Assembly (NCBI RefSeq): GCF_019968905.1
Contig: NZ_CP079946.1
Span: forward strand, 7,537,356 to 7,601,355
DNA: 64,000 nt
Direction: 5' to 3'
Origin: Corallococcus sp. EGB
GTDB taxonomy: Bacteria > Myxococcota > Myxococcia > Myxococcales > Myxococcaceae
Position 1 is the stretch's first letter. Every line of letters begins with the position of its first letter. Made by a program: the position numbers and the translations under genes. This document shows positions 45,801 to 54,085 of this stretch, one piece after another. The notes below the pieces were generated by a model, which made no database searches, was not told where the DNA came from, and saw nothing but the letters and a program-made list of their open reading frames with translations.

Positions 45801-47816
45801 GAGGGCCGCCAGCACGAGCTTCGACGCGGCGCCAGCGCCCACCGTGAAGGACTGGCTCACCTTCGTCAGCGCGCCCGCAGTGGCCGTGAACGTGTACGTG
45901 CCCGCAGTGTCCACGCGCAGGCCGGAGAAGGTGGCCACGCCGTTCACCGCGGACACCGTCACCGCCTGGAAGCCGGGCTGGCCGGTGAGGGTCAGCGTCA
46001 CCGCCGTGGTGGCCGTGGAGACGACGTCACCGCGCGCATCCTGCAGCGACACGGCCACGTTCGCGAGCGCCGCGCCCGCCGTCCCGTTCGAAGGCTGCGC
46101 CGTGAACGCCAGCTGCGTCACCGCCGGATTCGACGTGGACACCGCCAGGCTGTCCGAGCGCGCGGAGTTGCCGTGCGCGTCCATCACCTTCAGCGCCACG
46201 TGGTACGTCTTGCCCGCCGCCAGCCCGGAGAGGGTCGCGGACTGCACCGCGCCCGGAGGCACGGGGGCGGCGACCGTCACCGGCGTCGCCGCGTTGAAGG
46301 CCGCGTCCGTGGTGATGGCGGACGTCGAGTAGCGCAGCTCCTGCGACGTCAGCTGGCCCAGCACGCCGTCATCCCCCACGCCCGTCCACTGCACGGTGAG
46401 GCCCGTCTCCGTGGCCCCCGTCTGCGTCAGCACCGGCTTCGCGGGCGGCACGTCGTCCACCACCTGCACGTCCGCGCTGCTCACGTCCTGCAGCCCCTGC
46501 GCGGAGGCCACCAGGTGCGTGGTGCCATGCCCCGCGATGCTCAAGCCCGTGAACGTCGCGACGCCGTCCACCGGCGCCGCGCTCGTCGTGCCCGACAGCG
46601 TGAAGGCCCCCGCCGGCAGCGCCAGCTTCACCGCCAGCCCGGTCGCCGACGCCGGGTTGCCGAAGGCGTCCTGCACGGCCACCTTCACGGTGCCCAGCGG
46701 CGCGCGCGTCGACACGGGCGAGGCCGGCTGCTGCGTGAAGGCCAGGCGCGAGGCCGCCGCGGCGGACACGTTCACGGCGAATTCGAACGAGAACGCGCCC
46801 GCGCTGTCCGCGAGGGTCATGAACCGACGCCCGGCCGTGCGGAAGGTGATGCCCTGGAACTTGAACCTGCCCGCGTCCGAGGTCGTGAAGGTGTGCGCGG
46901 CCGGCAGCGTCGCGGCCGCGTCCGTGGACTTCAGCGTCACCGTGCCCGCGTAGTTCGTCACCGTGTTGGAGTACGCGTCCTCCAGCGTGACCTCCAGGTC
47001 CTGGGCCACGCCCGCCGTCGCGGTCTCCAGCAGGTGGTCCAGGCCCAGCCCGTTCACCGCCCCCGGCATCACCGAGAAGACGGTGCTGGCCACGGGCTCG
47101 AAGCCCGCGGCGTTCGCCATGAAGTAGTAGCCCCCGCCCGCCTTCTTCAGCACCACGTCCGGGAAGGTCGCGACGCCGTTCACCGCGGCCACCGTCAGCT
47201 GGCCCTCCGTGAACACGATGCCACCGGAACCCAGGGACAGCGTCACCTCCACGTTGCTGTCCGTCACCACCGCGCCGGCGCCGTCGTGCACCTCCACCAC
47301 CAGGCCCTGGAGCGGAACGCCGGCCACGCCGTCCGGCAGCGCCGAGCGGAACGCCAGCGTCTTCACGGTGCTGACGTCCGCGAACTCCACCGTGGCCGTC
47401 TGCGTGAGCGTCACCATCTTGCCGGTGTCGTCCTTCACGGACGCCTTCACCGTCTTCACGCCAGGCACCGTGGACTTCACGTGCGCTTGCGCCTCACCGT
47501 TGATGCCGGTGACGAGCGCCGACTCCAGGACGGAGGCGCCATCCCCTTCCACCGTCACCGACACGGTGCGCCCGGACAGCCGCGAGCCGTCCGCCTTGCG
47601 CAGCGCCGTCACCGTGACGACCGCGGCGTCGTCGCCGTTCGCCAGCACGCCCGTGGGCCGGTCCACCTTCACCGTGGAGGCCGCTGCGTCCACCACGCCC
47701 TCCACCTCCGGCGGAGGCTGCGGGGAGGTTCCAGAATCCGTGCAGCCGAGCGACAGGCCTAGACACAGCACGCTCAACCCCAGACAGCGGGCGAGCACAG
47801 CAATCCGTGGGGACAT
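42864..47816 (-). CDS. Very large surface lipoprotein with Big-1, Fn3 and two lamin-tail domains
   Basis: A 1650-residue lipoprotein. The leader (MSPRIAVLARCLGLSVLCLG) ends with lipobox Cys after LSLG. A string of beta-sandwich modules follows: Big-1-like repeats (about 40-265), further Ig-like repeats with recurring AxLVVTV, SDAxxxLPA and TVxxDAFGN motifs (about 265-450 and 580-960), fibronectin-III-like domains near 457-560 and 967-1065, and a Cys-rich patch (CSGYVCTPPGPQC) near 1070. Two lamin-tail domains follow (about 1137-1250, ELVISEVMHSPLAGLTEYVE, and about 1455-1645, VVISEISGG and EFIELYNPTNSDVDLSNW), with an X25-type carbohydrate-binding-like module between. Lamin-tail domains occur in bacterial secreted, surface-bound proteins. 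GGAG lies nine bases before the ATG. No enzyme domain is visible, so adhesion or scaffold is the likeliest role. Confidence 0.93.
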   Translation of the reverse strand: MSPRIAVLARCLGLSVLCLGLSLGCTDSGTSPQPPPEVEGVVDAAASTVKVDRPTGVLANGDDAAVVTVTALRKADGSRLSGRTVSVTVEGDGASVLESALVTGINGEAQAHVKSTVPGVKTVKASVKDDTGKMVTLTQTATVEFADVSTVKTLAFRSALPDGVAGVPLQGLVVEVHDGAGAVVTDSNVEVTLSLGSGGIVFTEGQLTVAAVNGVATFPDVVLKKAGGGYYFMANAAGFEPVASTVFSVMPGAVNGLGLDHLLETATAGVAQDLEVTLEDAYSNTVTNYAGTVTLKSTDAAATLPAAHTFTTSDAGRFKFQGITFRTAGRRFMTLADSAGAFSFEFAVNVSAAAASRLAFTQQPASPVSTRAPLGTVKVAVQDAFGNPASATGLAVKLALPAGAFTLSGTTSAAPVDGVATFTGLSIAGHGTTHLVASAQGLQDVSSADVQVVDDVPPAKPVLTQTGATETGLTVQWTGVGDDGVLGQLTSQELRYSTSAITTDAAFNAATPVTVAAPVPPGAVQSATLSGLAAGKTYHVALKVMDAHGNSARSDSLAVSTSNPAVTQLAFTAQPSNGTAGAALANVAVSLQDARGDVVSTATTAVTLTLTGQPGFQAVTVSAVNGVATFSGLRVDTAGTYTFTATAGALTKVSQSFTVGAGAASKLVLAALPASVTAGASNNVTVSVTDAFGNRVSSYAGTVHFTSSDAQAVLPADAVFIPADGGQKTVSGLVFKTAGAQSLTATVPATPTVTATVSTEVRASAAASLAVVASAGPFGAGQTLSYELVAHDAYGNVAKDYASTVTFSSTDTRAVLPGAYTFTLLDEGRRTFNVELRTSGDQSVTAKDVTDPSLTVSHTFTILPASAAQLLFASAPTTGSVRQSLADIQVAVRDAFGNNVTGASVDVQLALVGGTFAQGIPTRATVGGVATFSGLSINDEGTYQLKASAGGLQDITSADLIISDTQAPAVAANFRATAVSGGSIRLDWQAPGDDGVLGTAARYELRYATSAITDATFDSATLVTGVPAPKTAGTAESFTVTGLTEGTTYYFALKTFDGAGNASGLATASSATTNPCSGYVCTPPGPQCAEDGTSLEVYSSVCEVQNGAPTCVAGETTLQACPGANAVCYAGACATATHPGAGELVISEVMHSPLAGLTEYVELTNTTTKLLDANGLGVDLVNSAGTPTSFTVNHGHALLVPAGGRTVLAQNANFATNGGVAANDAWGTDISLDSTGSITLKQGTVTVDSLTYTSAFPQTPGRAMSLASSIIGTKGSAQAWYWCDSTGSLSGGNRGTPGQLNDDCGLNVEKPVNWCAIQYPKTFPSADGAYPATINANDSYDIFSQFYSYDVTQRNTKGNDFYPFIEAQLGYGTDATNPAGWTWKAADFNPGFTPPNSNNDEMKAVLQIPTAGTYNYGFRYRFVGEPWVYCDQNGKVDPPGGTWGSVTVQVVKAPLTNHVVISEISGGNGTGAAATDEFIELYNPTNSDVDLSNWQVGYKSATGTTWSANVTIPAGKVIRAHGYFLLGGANYSGTAARDVGYSFDMSASTTAGGHVRIQQPVSGTYVDVDLLGWGTGNSPEGGAGNAAPAHPAVGGSLERKAVSTSTSATMAVGGADALRGNGYDSDNNKNDFVTRAVRQPQGSTSPTEFY

Positions 47817-47942
47817 GGATGTCTCCGTCCAGCGAGCAGACCCCGCGCGGCGAAATGCGCATCACGCGGGGTTGCAGTGCTTTCTAGCAGACATCCCCTG
47901 GTCACCGCGAAGCGGCACCGGATCTTTGCACGCCAACTGGAA

Positions 47943-48746
47943 TCAGCCGTTGATGGCCTGGAGCACCGCGGCACCGCCCAGCAGGGACTGGCCGCCGTCG
48001 CAGACCATGATGGCGCCGGTGATGTAGGACGCGGCGTCCGACGACAGGAAGAGGGCCAGCCTCGCGATGTCGTCCGGCGTTCCGAATCGCTGGAGTGGCA
48101 GGGCTTCCGCGAGTTTCTGCCGCGCGCCCTCGGAAGGGGCGAGGCGGCTCATCCCTTCCGTGCCTTCAATCGGGCCCGGGGTGATGGCGTTGACGCGCAC
48201 GCCGGCGCCGCCCCACTCGATGGCGAGCACGCGGGTGAGCATGTCCACCCCGGCCTTGGCGGCGCAGACGTGGGCCTGCATGGCCATGGGCAGGTAGGCC
48301 TGGGGCGCGGAGATGTTGATGACGGCGGCGCCCGGCTTGCGCAGGTGCTCGAAGGCGGCGCGGGACACGTTGAAGGTGCCCAGCACATCGATGTCCATCA
48401 CCGCCTTGAAGCCGTTGGAGGACATGCCCAGCGCGGGCGCGGGGAAGTTGCCGGCGGCGCCGCACACCAGCACGTCAATCTCCCCGTATGCGTCCTTCAC
48501 CTGCTGGAGCGACTTCTCCACGGCCGCGTAGTCGCGCACATCCGCGGCCACGCCCATGGCGGTGCCGTGGGCCTGGAGGCCCTTCACCGCGGCCTCCAGC
48601 TTCTCCACGTTGCGGCCGTTGATGGCCACCTTCGCGCCCGCCTTCACCAGCGCGGTGGCGATGCCGAGGTTGATGCCGCTGCTGCCGCCGGAGACGAACG
48701 CCGTCTTGCCCTTGAGCAGCCCGTCCTTGAACACGCTGTCCGCCAT
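47943..48746 (-). CDS. 2,4-dienoyl-CoA reductase-like short-chain dehydrogenase
   Basis: A 267-residue SDR enzyme with the NAD(P)-binding GGSSGINLGIA motif near residue 20, the NAAG-like GAAGNFPAPALG near 95-105 and the DECR-specific DIDVLGTFNVSR stretch. The SDR active-site Tyr is missing: the expected YxxxK reads HVCAAK. This is the situation in mammalian and bacterial 2,4-dienoyl-CoA reductases (DECR2-type), which use other residues with the Lys. It therefore probably reduces 2,4-dienoyl-CoA in unsaturated fatty-acid beta-oxidation. No beta-oxidation genes flank it. It follows dnaE on the same strand by 20 bases, probably as a chance co-transcript. AGGAAG precedes the ATG by eight bases. 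Confidence 0.88.
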   Translation of the reverse strand: MADSVFKDGLLKGKTAFVSGGSSGINLGIATALVKAGAKVAINGRNVEKLEAAVKGLQAHGTAMGVAADVRDYAAVEKSLQQVKDAYGEIDVLVCGAAGNFPAPALGMSSNGFKAVMDIDVLGTFNVSRAAFEHLRKPGAAVINISAPQAYLPMAMQAHVCAAKAGVDMLTRVLAIEWGGAGVRVNAITPGPIEGTEGMSRLAPSEGARQKLAEALPLQRFGTPDDIARLALFLSSDAASYITGAIMVCDGGQSLLGGAAVLQAING

Positions 48747-48766
48747 GGAGTCGCTTCCTTTCGAAA

Positions 48767-51700
48767 TCAGCCGAACTCCACGACCTTCTGCCCGAAGAGG
48801 CGGTCCACCGCGAGGAGCAAATCGTCGTTCACCTGCACCTTGAGGGTGGTGCCGGAGATGTGCGCTTCCGCCTCGCCGGGGAACAGCACGCTCACCGCCA
48901 CCGGCGTCGCGCCCGCGTACTTCTTCGCCAGCTCGTTGAGCTTCGCCAGCCGCTCCTCCGTGACGACGTCCGCGGGCAGCCGCAGCTCCAGGCGCTTGGT
49001 GCGCTTCTCACGCACGGCCTTGAGGCTCTGGATGTCCTCGACGATGAGCTCCGCGGTGGGCGTGTTCTCGTCGCGCTGTGAAATCTGCACGGTGCCGGTG
49101 ACGAGGATGGGGTCGTCCGACTTGAGCAGGTGCTCCCAGTGCTCGTAGCCCGGCTTGGGCCCCTGCTTGGACCACTTGCCGTCCTTGCCCATCACGTTGC
49201 GCGTGCCGTCCTTGCCGGGGAAGCACACCAGCTCCGTGGAGCCGGACAAGTCCTCAATGGTGACCCACGCCATGCGCTTGCCCGTCTTGGTGGGGCGCTC
49301 GCGCAGCACGGTGATGATGCCCGCCACGGTGAGCTTCTCGTCGCGGCGCGCGCGCTGCACGGCGGTGATGGGGCGCGCGTAGCGCTTGAGCTCCTTCTCG
49401 TACTGGTACAGCGGGTGGCCGGACACGTAGAAGCCGATGGCCTCCTTCTCGTAGGCCAGGCGCTCCTTCTCCGGCCACTCCTCCACCTGCGCGTAGTCGT
49501 CCTTGAGGCCGCCGCCGGAGGACTCCGGGCCCGCGAGCATGCCGAACAGCGAGCTCTGCCCGGCCGCGCGGTCCTTCTGGCTGGAGGAGCCGCGGTTCAT
49601 CGCGCGCTCAATCGTCTCGAAGAGCTGCGCGCGCGGGCGCTTCTCGAAGTCGAAGGCGCCGGCCTTCACGAGCGCCTCCAGCACCTTGCGGTTGACGCGG
49701 CGGCCGTCCACGCGCTCGCAGAAGTCGAAGAGGCTCTTGAAGGGGCCTTCCTTGCGCGCCTCCAGGATGGACTCGATGGCGCCCTCGCCCACGCCCTTGA
49801 TGGCGCCCAACCCGAAGCGGATCTTCCCGTCCACCGCGCCGAAGGCCAGGTCGGACTGGTTGACGTCCGGAGGCAGCACCTGCGTGCCCGCCTCGCGGGC
49901 CTCGCCAATGTGCTTCACCACCTTGTCGGTGTTGTCCTTCTCGCTGGTGAGAAGGGCCGCCATGAACTCGCACGGGTAGTGGGCCTTGAGCCACGCCGTG
50001 TGGATGGTGACCAGGCCGTACGCCGCGGAGTGGCTCTTGTTGAAGCCGTACTCGGCGAACTTCTCCATCAGGTCGAAGATTTCGCCCGCGACCTTGAGGT
50101 CCACGTTGTTGTTCTTGCAGCCCTCGAGGAAGCCGGCGCGCTCGGCCTGCATGACCTCGGCCTTCTTCTTGCCCATGGCGCGGCGAAGAAGGTCGGCGCG
50201 GCCCAGGGTGTAGCCTCCCAGCACCTGGGAGATCTGCATCACCTGTTCCTGGTAGACGATGACGCCGTAGGTGTCCTTGAGCACCGGCTCCAGCTTCGGG
50301 TGCGGGTAGGCCACCTTCTCCCGGCCGTGCTTGCGGTTGATGAAGACGTCCACCATGCCGGAGTCCAGCGGACCCGGGCGGTAGAGCGCGCCCGCGGCGA
50401 TGACGTCTTCGAAGCAGGTCGGCTTGAGCTTCATCACCATTTCGGTGAAGCCGCTGGACTCCATCTGGAAGACGCCGGCGGTGTCGCCGTCCGCCATCAG
50501 CTTCCACATGGCGGCGTCATCCAGCGGAATCTCGTGCCGCTTGATGTCCTTGCCGTGGTTGCGGTTCACCAGGTCCAGCGCGTGCTGGATGACCGTGAGC
50601 GTCTTCAAGCCAAGGAAGTCGAACTTCACCAGGCCCGCGGCCTCCACCTCGTCCTTGGCGAACTGGGTGATGAGGATCTTTTCACCCGGCGGCTGGTAGA
50701 CGGGCACGAACTCCCAGAGCGGCTTGTCCGCGATGACCACGCCCGCGGCGTGCATGCCGGGCTGGCGGTGCAGGCCCTCCAGCGCGAGCGCGATTTCGAG
50801 CACGTCCTTGGTGGTGACGGGGTTTCCCTCCACCTCACCGATGTTCTGGGGCTTTTCGATCATCTCCTTGAGGCGAGGCTCCATCTCGATGGCCTCCTTC
50901 AAGGTGATGTTGAGGACCTCGGGCACCAGCTTGGCGATGCGGTCGCCTTCGCTGAAGGGCAGGCCGAAGACGCGGCACACGTCGCGCAGCACGCTCTTGG
51001 CCTTGAGCGAGCCGAACGTGATGATCTGCCCCACGTTCATCTCGCCGTACTTGCGGCCCACGTACTTGATGACCTCGTCGCGCCGGTCCTGGCAGAAGTC
51101 GATATCGAAGTCCGGCATCGACACGCGCTCCGGGTTGAGGAAGCGCTCGAAGAGGAGGTTGTACGGGATGGGGTCCAGGTCGGTGATGCGCAGCGCGTAG
51201 GCCACCAGCGAACCGGCGCCGGAGCCACGGCCCGGGCCCACCGGGATGTTGTGGTCCTTGGCCCAGTTGATGAAGTCCTGGACGATGAGGAAGTAGCCGC
51301 TGAAGCCCATGCGCTGGATGACGCCCAGCTCCAGCGTGAGGCGCGCCTGGTACTGCTCGCGGTCGATGGGGTACTTGCCCTCCAGCTCCTTGAAGCGCTG
51401 GCGCAGGCCTTCGTAGGCCAGCTCCGACATGAAGGTGTCCGGGGTGTGGCCGTCCGGCACCTTGAACGTGGGGAGCATGGGCTTGCCCAGCTTCAGCTCC
51501 ACGTTGCACATCTCCGAGATGCGCATGCTGTTGTGCACGGCCTCCGGCGAGTCCGCGAAGAAGCCGAGCATCTCCTCCGGGCTCGTGACGTAGAGCTTGT
51601 CGGTGGAGTGGCGCAGGCGCTTGTTGTCCGCGAGCGTCTTGCCGCTGGCGATGCACATGAGCAGCTCGTGCGCCTTGGCGTCCTCGCGCTTGATGTAGTG

Positions 51701-52312
51701 CGCGTCCGCGGTGGCGACGAGCGGGATGTCCAGGTCGCGCGAGAGCTGCTTGAGGTTCTCGTTGGCCTTGTCCTGCTCGACCATGCCGTTGGACTGGACT
51801 TCCAGATAGAAGCTGTCCGGCTCGAAGATGCCCTTGTACTCGGCGGCCACGCGGCGGGCGTGGTCCATGTCGCCGCGGAAGCACGCGCTGGTCACCTCAC
51901 CGCCCAGGCACGCGGTGAGGCCGACGAGGCCCTTGCTGTGCTCCGCGAGCACCTGCTTGTCGATGCGCGGGTGGTAGTAGAACCCGTTCATGTACGCGGT
52001 GGAGGACAGGTAGCGCAGGTTCGCGTAGCCCTCCGCGTTCTTGGCCAGGAGGATGAGGTGGTGGGCCACCTTCTCCGAGCGGTCCTCGCGCCCCTTGGGC
52101 CCGGCGACGTAGGCCTCCAGGCCGAGGATGGGCTTGATGCCGGCGTCCTTGGCCTTCTTGTAGAAGTCGATGGTGCCGAACATGTTGCCGTGGTCCGTCA
52201 CGGCCACGCTCGACATGCCCTTCTCCTTCACCGTCTTGATGAGGTCCTTCATCCGGATGGCCCCATCCAGCAGCGAATAGAGGGTGTGGAGGTGAAGGTG
52301 GGTAAAGGACAT
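48767..52312 (-). CDS. dnaE: DNA polymerase III alpha subunit (DnaE)
   Basis: A 1181-residue replicative polymerase subunit. The N-terminal PHP domain begins at once (FTHLHLHTLYSLLDGA; HLHLHT metal-binding motif, residues 5-10). The C-family polymerase core contains the catalytic aspartates in PDFDIDFCQDRRDEVI near 398-413, and the palm/finger regions RMGFSGYFLIVQDFINWA and GPGRGSGAGSLVAYAL. The tail includes a helix-hairpin-helix segment (GLGAIKGVGEGAIESILEA) and an OB-fold near 1030-1110 (VAGIITVLRERPTKTGKRM). The length is normal for DnaE1. The ATG at 52312 is chosen since the PHP motif follows within five residues; the open frame upstream runs into repeat DNA. It acts with beta clamp and epsilon in the replisome. 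Confidence 0.97.
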   Translation of the reverse strand: MSFTHLHLHTLYSLLDGAIRMKDLIKTVKEKGMSSVAVTDHGNMFGTIDFYKKAKDAGIKPILGLEAYVAGPKGREDRSEKVAHHLILLAKNAEGYANLRYLSSTAYMNGFYYHPRIDKQVLAEHSKGLVGLTACLGGEVTSACFRGDMDHARRVAAEYKGIFEPDSFYLEVQSNGMVEQDKANENLKQLSRDLDIPLVATADAHYIKREDAKAHELLMCIASGKTLADNKRLRHSTDKLYVTSPEEMLGFFADSPEAVHNSMRISEMCNVELKLGKPMLPTFKVPDGHTPDTFMSELAYEGLRQRFKELEGKYPIDREQYQARLTLELGVIQRMGFSGYFLIVQDFINWAKDHNIPVGPGRGSGAGSLVAYALRITDLDPIPYNLLFERFLNPERVSMPDFDIDFCQDRRDEVIKYVGRKYGEMNVGQIITFGSLKAKSVLRDVCRVFGLPFSEGDRIAKLVPEVLNITLKEAIEMEPRLKEMIEKPQNIGEVEGNPVTTKDVLEIALALEGLHRQPGMHAAGVVIADKPLWEFVPVYQPPGEKILITQFAKDEVEAAGLVKFDFLGLKTLTVIQHALDLVNRNHGKDIKRHEIPLDDAAMWKLMADGDTAGVFQMESSGFTEMVMKLKPTCFEDVIAAGALYRPGPLDSGMVDVFINRKHGREKVAYPHPKLEPVLKDTYGVIVYQEQVMQISQVLGGYTLGRADLLRRAMGKKKAEVMQAERAGFLEGCKNNNVDLKVAGEIFDLMEKFAEYGFNKSHSAAYGLVTIHTAWLKAHYPCEFMAALLTSEKDNTDKVVKHIGEAREAGTQVLPPDVNQSDLAFGAVDGKIRFGLGAIKGVGEGAIESILEARKEGPFKSLFDFCERVDGRRVNRKVLEALVKAGAFDFEKRPRAQLFETIERAMNRGSSSQKDRAAGQSSLFGMLAGPESSGGGLKDDYAQVEEWPEKERLAYEKEAIGFYVSGHPLYQYEKELKRYARPITAVQRARRDEKLTVAGIITVLRERPTKTGKRMAWVTIEDLSGSTELVCFPGKDGTRNVMGKDGKWSKQGPKPGYEHWEHLLKSDDPILVTGTVQISQRDENTPTAELIVEDIQSLKAVREKRTKRLELRLPADVVTEERLAKLNELAKKYAGATPVAVSVLFPGEAEAHISGTTLKVQVNDDLLLAVDRLFGQKVVEFG

Positions 52313-52392
52313 GGGCGTTCCGGCTCCCGGGTGAAGAAAAAGGCGCCTGAACACTAGAGCCCGCAACCCCTGCTCGCCAGTCCAGTGACGGC

Positions 52393-52410
52393 CCAGGTGC
52401 AAACACCTGG
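52393..52410 (-). terminator. Hairpin between the SDR gene and dnaE
   Basis: A perfect 7-bp inverted repeat with a 4-nt loop (52393-52399 with 52404-52410) lies downstream of the 52535-53353 gene and upstream of the dnaE ATG. It has no long U-run, and a regulatory role for dnaE is equally possible. Confidence 0.4.
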
Positions 52411-52425
52411 ACCGCGCTGGAGCCA

Positions 52426-52505
52426 GGGCCCGGAAAACCGGCCTGGGAGACACCGGGAGCGGAATTCCAGCCCCCCGTCCGTCCAAGCGTGGGCACTCCT
52501 TCCGG
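52426..52505 (+). repeat. Dispersed 80-bp repeat, copy 1
   Basis: An 80-bp segment that recurs in direct orientation at 53959-54041 with six substitutions and a 3-nt insertion (about 90 percent identity). It contains short palindromes (a CCGG-AAAA-CCGG hairpin and a GGAATTCC site). It is non-coding here, between the SDR gene and dnaE. Confidence 0.85.
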
Positions 52506-52534
52506 GCACCCGCTGGCAGGCACCCGGGGACGGC

Positions 52535-53353
52535 TCAGCCTTCCACCGGACGGGTGAGGCCCAGTGTGTCCGCGTAGCTGTGCAGCCCGCGAATGTGATT
52601 GCCACCATCGACGGCGAGCGTGTCGCCGGTGATCCATGACGCGAGATCGCTGCAGAGGAACGACACCACCTTCGCCACGTCCTCCGGCTCGCCACACGGT
52701 TTTCCGAGCGGCGTGCGGGCGAGGAACTCCCGCCCCATGGCTCCCTTCATGAGGCCGGCCCCCTCGGCCAGGGGCGTGCGGATGGCTCCCGGGGCCACGA
52801 CATTCACACGGATGCCATACCGCCCCAGCTCCGAAGCCGCGACCTTCGAGAAGTTCGCGAGCCCCGCCTTGGAGGCGCAGTAGTGGGAGAGCCCGTCCGT
52901 CACGGCCGTCTGATTCAACGAGGAGATGTTGACGATGGAGCCCGGCTGCTTCGCGGCGACGAGCGCCTTCGCGAGTGCCTGGGTGAACAGGAAGGGCCCC
53001 TTGAGGTTGATGGCCAGGATCTGATCGAACTCCTCCACCGGCAACTCGAGGAGCGGGCGGAGGGTGGCCGACCCGGCGTTGTTCACCAGGATGCCCGGGA
53101 GGCCGAACTCACGCGTGGCCACTTCGATGGCTCGCGCCACGTCCTCCGCGCGAACCACGTCTCCCGCGAAGGGCACGGCCCGCGCGTGTCCCTCCATCAC
53201 CCGGTTGAGCTCTCCGGCGGCCGCCTCTACCTTCTCCGGGGTCCGCCCGAAGAGGAGGACGTTGGCTCCGTCCCGCATGAGACGCGCGGCGATTCCCAAT
53301 CCGATGCCCTGCCCCGCTCCCGTCACGATGGCGCTGCTCGATATCAGCTTCAT
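52535..53353 (-). CDS. Classical short-chain dehydrogenase/reductase
   Basis: A 272-residue SDR enzyme. The Rossmann motif TGAGQGIGLGIA is near residue 12, followed by the NNAG motif (LVNNAGSATL), catalytic Ser in NISSLNQ and the YxxxK pair in HYCASKAGLANFSK, all intact, unlike in the SDR next to dnaE on its other side. The C-terminal PGAIRTPLAEG and TGDTLAVDGG motifs fit the FabG/3-ketoacyl reductase-like subfamily; the substrate cannot be read from the sequence. The ATG at 53353 follows an AGGAG site by six bases; an in-frame GTG seven codons upstream (53374) is less likely. The gene is bracketed by two copies of an 80-bp repeat, which may indicate a mobile or recombined segment. Confidence 0.9.
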   Translation of the reverse strand: MKLISSSAIVTGAGQGIGLGIAARLMRDGANVLLFGRTPEKVEAAAGELNRVMEGHARAVPFAGDVVRAEDVARAIEVATREFGLPGILVNNAGSATLRPLLELPVEEFDQILAINLKGPFLFTQALAKALVAAKQPGSIVNISSLNQTAVTDGLSHYCASKAGLANFSKVAASELGRYGIRVNVVAPGAIRTPLAEGAGLMKGAMGREFLARTPLGKPCGEPEDVAKVVSFLCSDLASWITGDTLAVDGGNHIRGLHSYADTLGLTRPVEG

Positions 53354-53670
53354 GTTGGCTCCTGTCTTCTTCACGGATGGTGCGAGTCTACTTCAGCGAA
53401 CCGCAGGTCCGCTCCGCCCGTGACTTCCCCCCGCACGCGGGTGCGTGGCGCCAATCTCCAGCCAGGACAGGTCCTTGAACGCCGAACGCTCACTCGCGCC
53501 GTGATGTCGAGCCCCTGCGGCGCAGTGAGGATCTGGGCCGCACGGTGCGCGTGCCGCTTCCTGGCGGCCAGGGCCCCACGTCGAGCGTCCGCGTTCCCGA
53601 CGCGAACATCGTTCCATTCAACCGTGTCTGCGTGCTCACGGGGCGCCCGCGGGTGACGTTTGCCCGGCGT

Positions 53671-53886
53671 TCAGCGCGCGAACGGATCCCAGGCCTTCAT
53701 GACGGGGGGCCGCTTGAAGCGGGCCGCCACCTCGACGACGATGTCCTCGTCCATCCGCTCCTTGCTCTGCGCGGACGCAGGCATCATTTTCGAGCAGGGG
53801 TGGTGCTCCTCGAACTACGTCGCCGCCTGCCGGCAGCGGTGGCACATGTCGAGTTGTAGGACGAATTCGATGGAGACGGACTTCAC
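53671..53886 (-). pseudogene. Small Cys/His protein gene interrupted by an in-frame TAG
   Basis: A 72-codon frame that reads from a GTG at 53886 to a TGA at 53671 but contains one TAG (53815-53817, codon 24). Either side looks protein-like: before it FVLQLDMCHRCRQAAT, after it FEEHHPCSKMMPASAQSKER and DEDIVVEVAARFKRPPV. The CxxC...HHxC arrangement would suit a small zinc-binding domain. A single base change would restore the frame. It may be a decayed gene, a sequencing error or two short chance frames; no ribosome site is obvious and I do not recognise the family. Confidence 0.4.
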
Positions 53887-53958
53887 CAGGCTGGCACCGA
53901 GCACGCCTTGGATGAACCGGTCGAGCAAGAACAGCGAATAGCCTTCGGGATGCGTGCG

Positions 53959-54041
53959 GGGCCCGGAAAACCGGCCCGGGAGACAACACCGGGAGCGGAA
54001 TTCCGGCCCCTCGTCCGTCCGGGCGTGGGCACTCCCTCCGG
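53959..54041 (+). repeat. Dispersed 80-bp repeat, copy 2
   Basis: An 83-bp copy of the element at 52426-52505, in the same orientation, about 90 percent identical with three extra bases. It lies 44 bases before the start of the phosphatase/sulfatase-superfamily gene. The two copies bracket the SDR gene and the broken small gene, about 1.6 kb in total. Confidence 0.85.
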
Positions 54042-54085
54042 ACGTGGGGTGGCCGCCGTGGGATTCGTGACCACGCTGCCCCAGG

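Noticed and set aside
43443-47762. A 1439-codon open frame antisense to the large lipoprotein
   Set aside because: It mirrors a GC-rich gene with strong codon bias, is dominated by Arg/His/Ala/Gly/Val, has no recognisable domain, and the opposite strand holds clear Big/Fn3/lamin-tail domains.
49130-52357. Long plus-strand open frame across dnaE
   Set aside because: DnaE on the minus strand is certain, and the plus frame is repetitive Leu/His/Val/Arg sequence with no family match.
53815-53817. Pyrrolysine or readthrough at the TAG codon
   Set aside because: Nothing suggests pyrrolysine use in this lineage; decay or sequence error is simpler.
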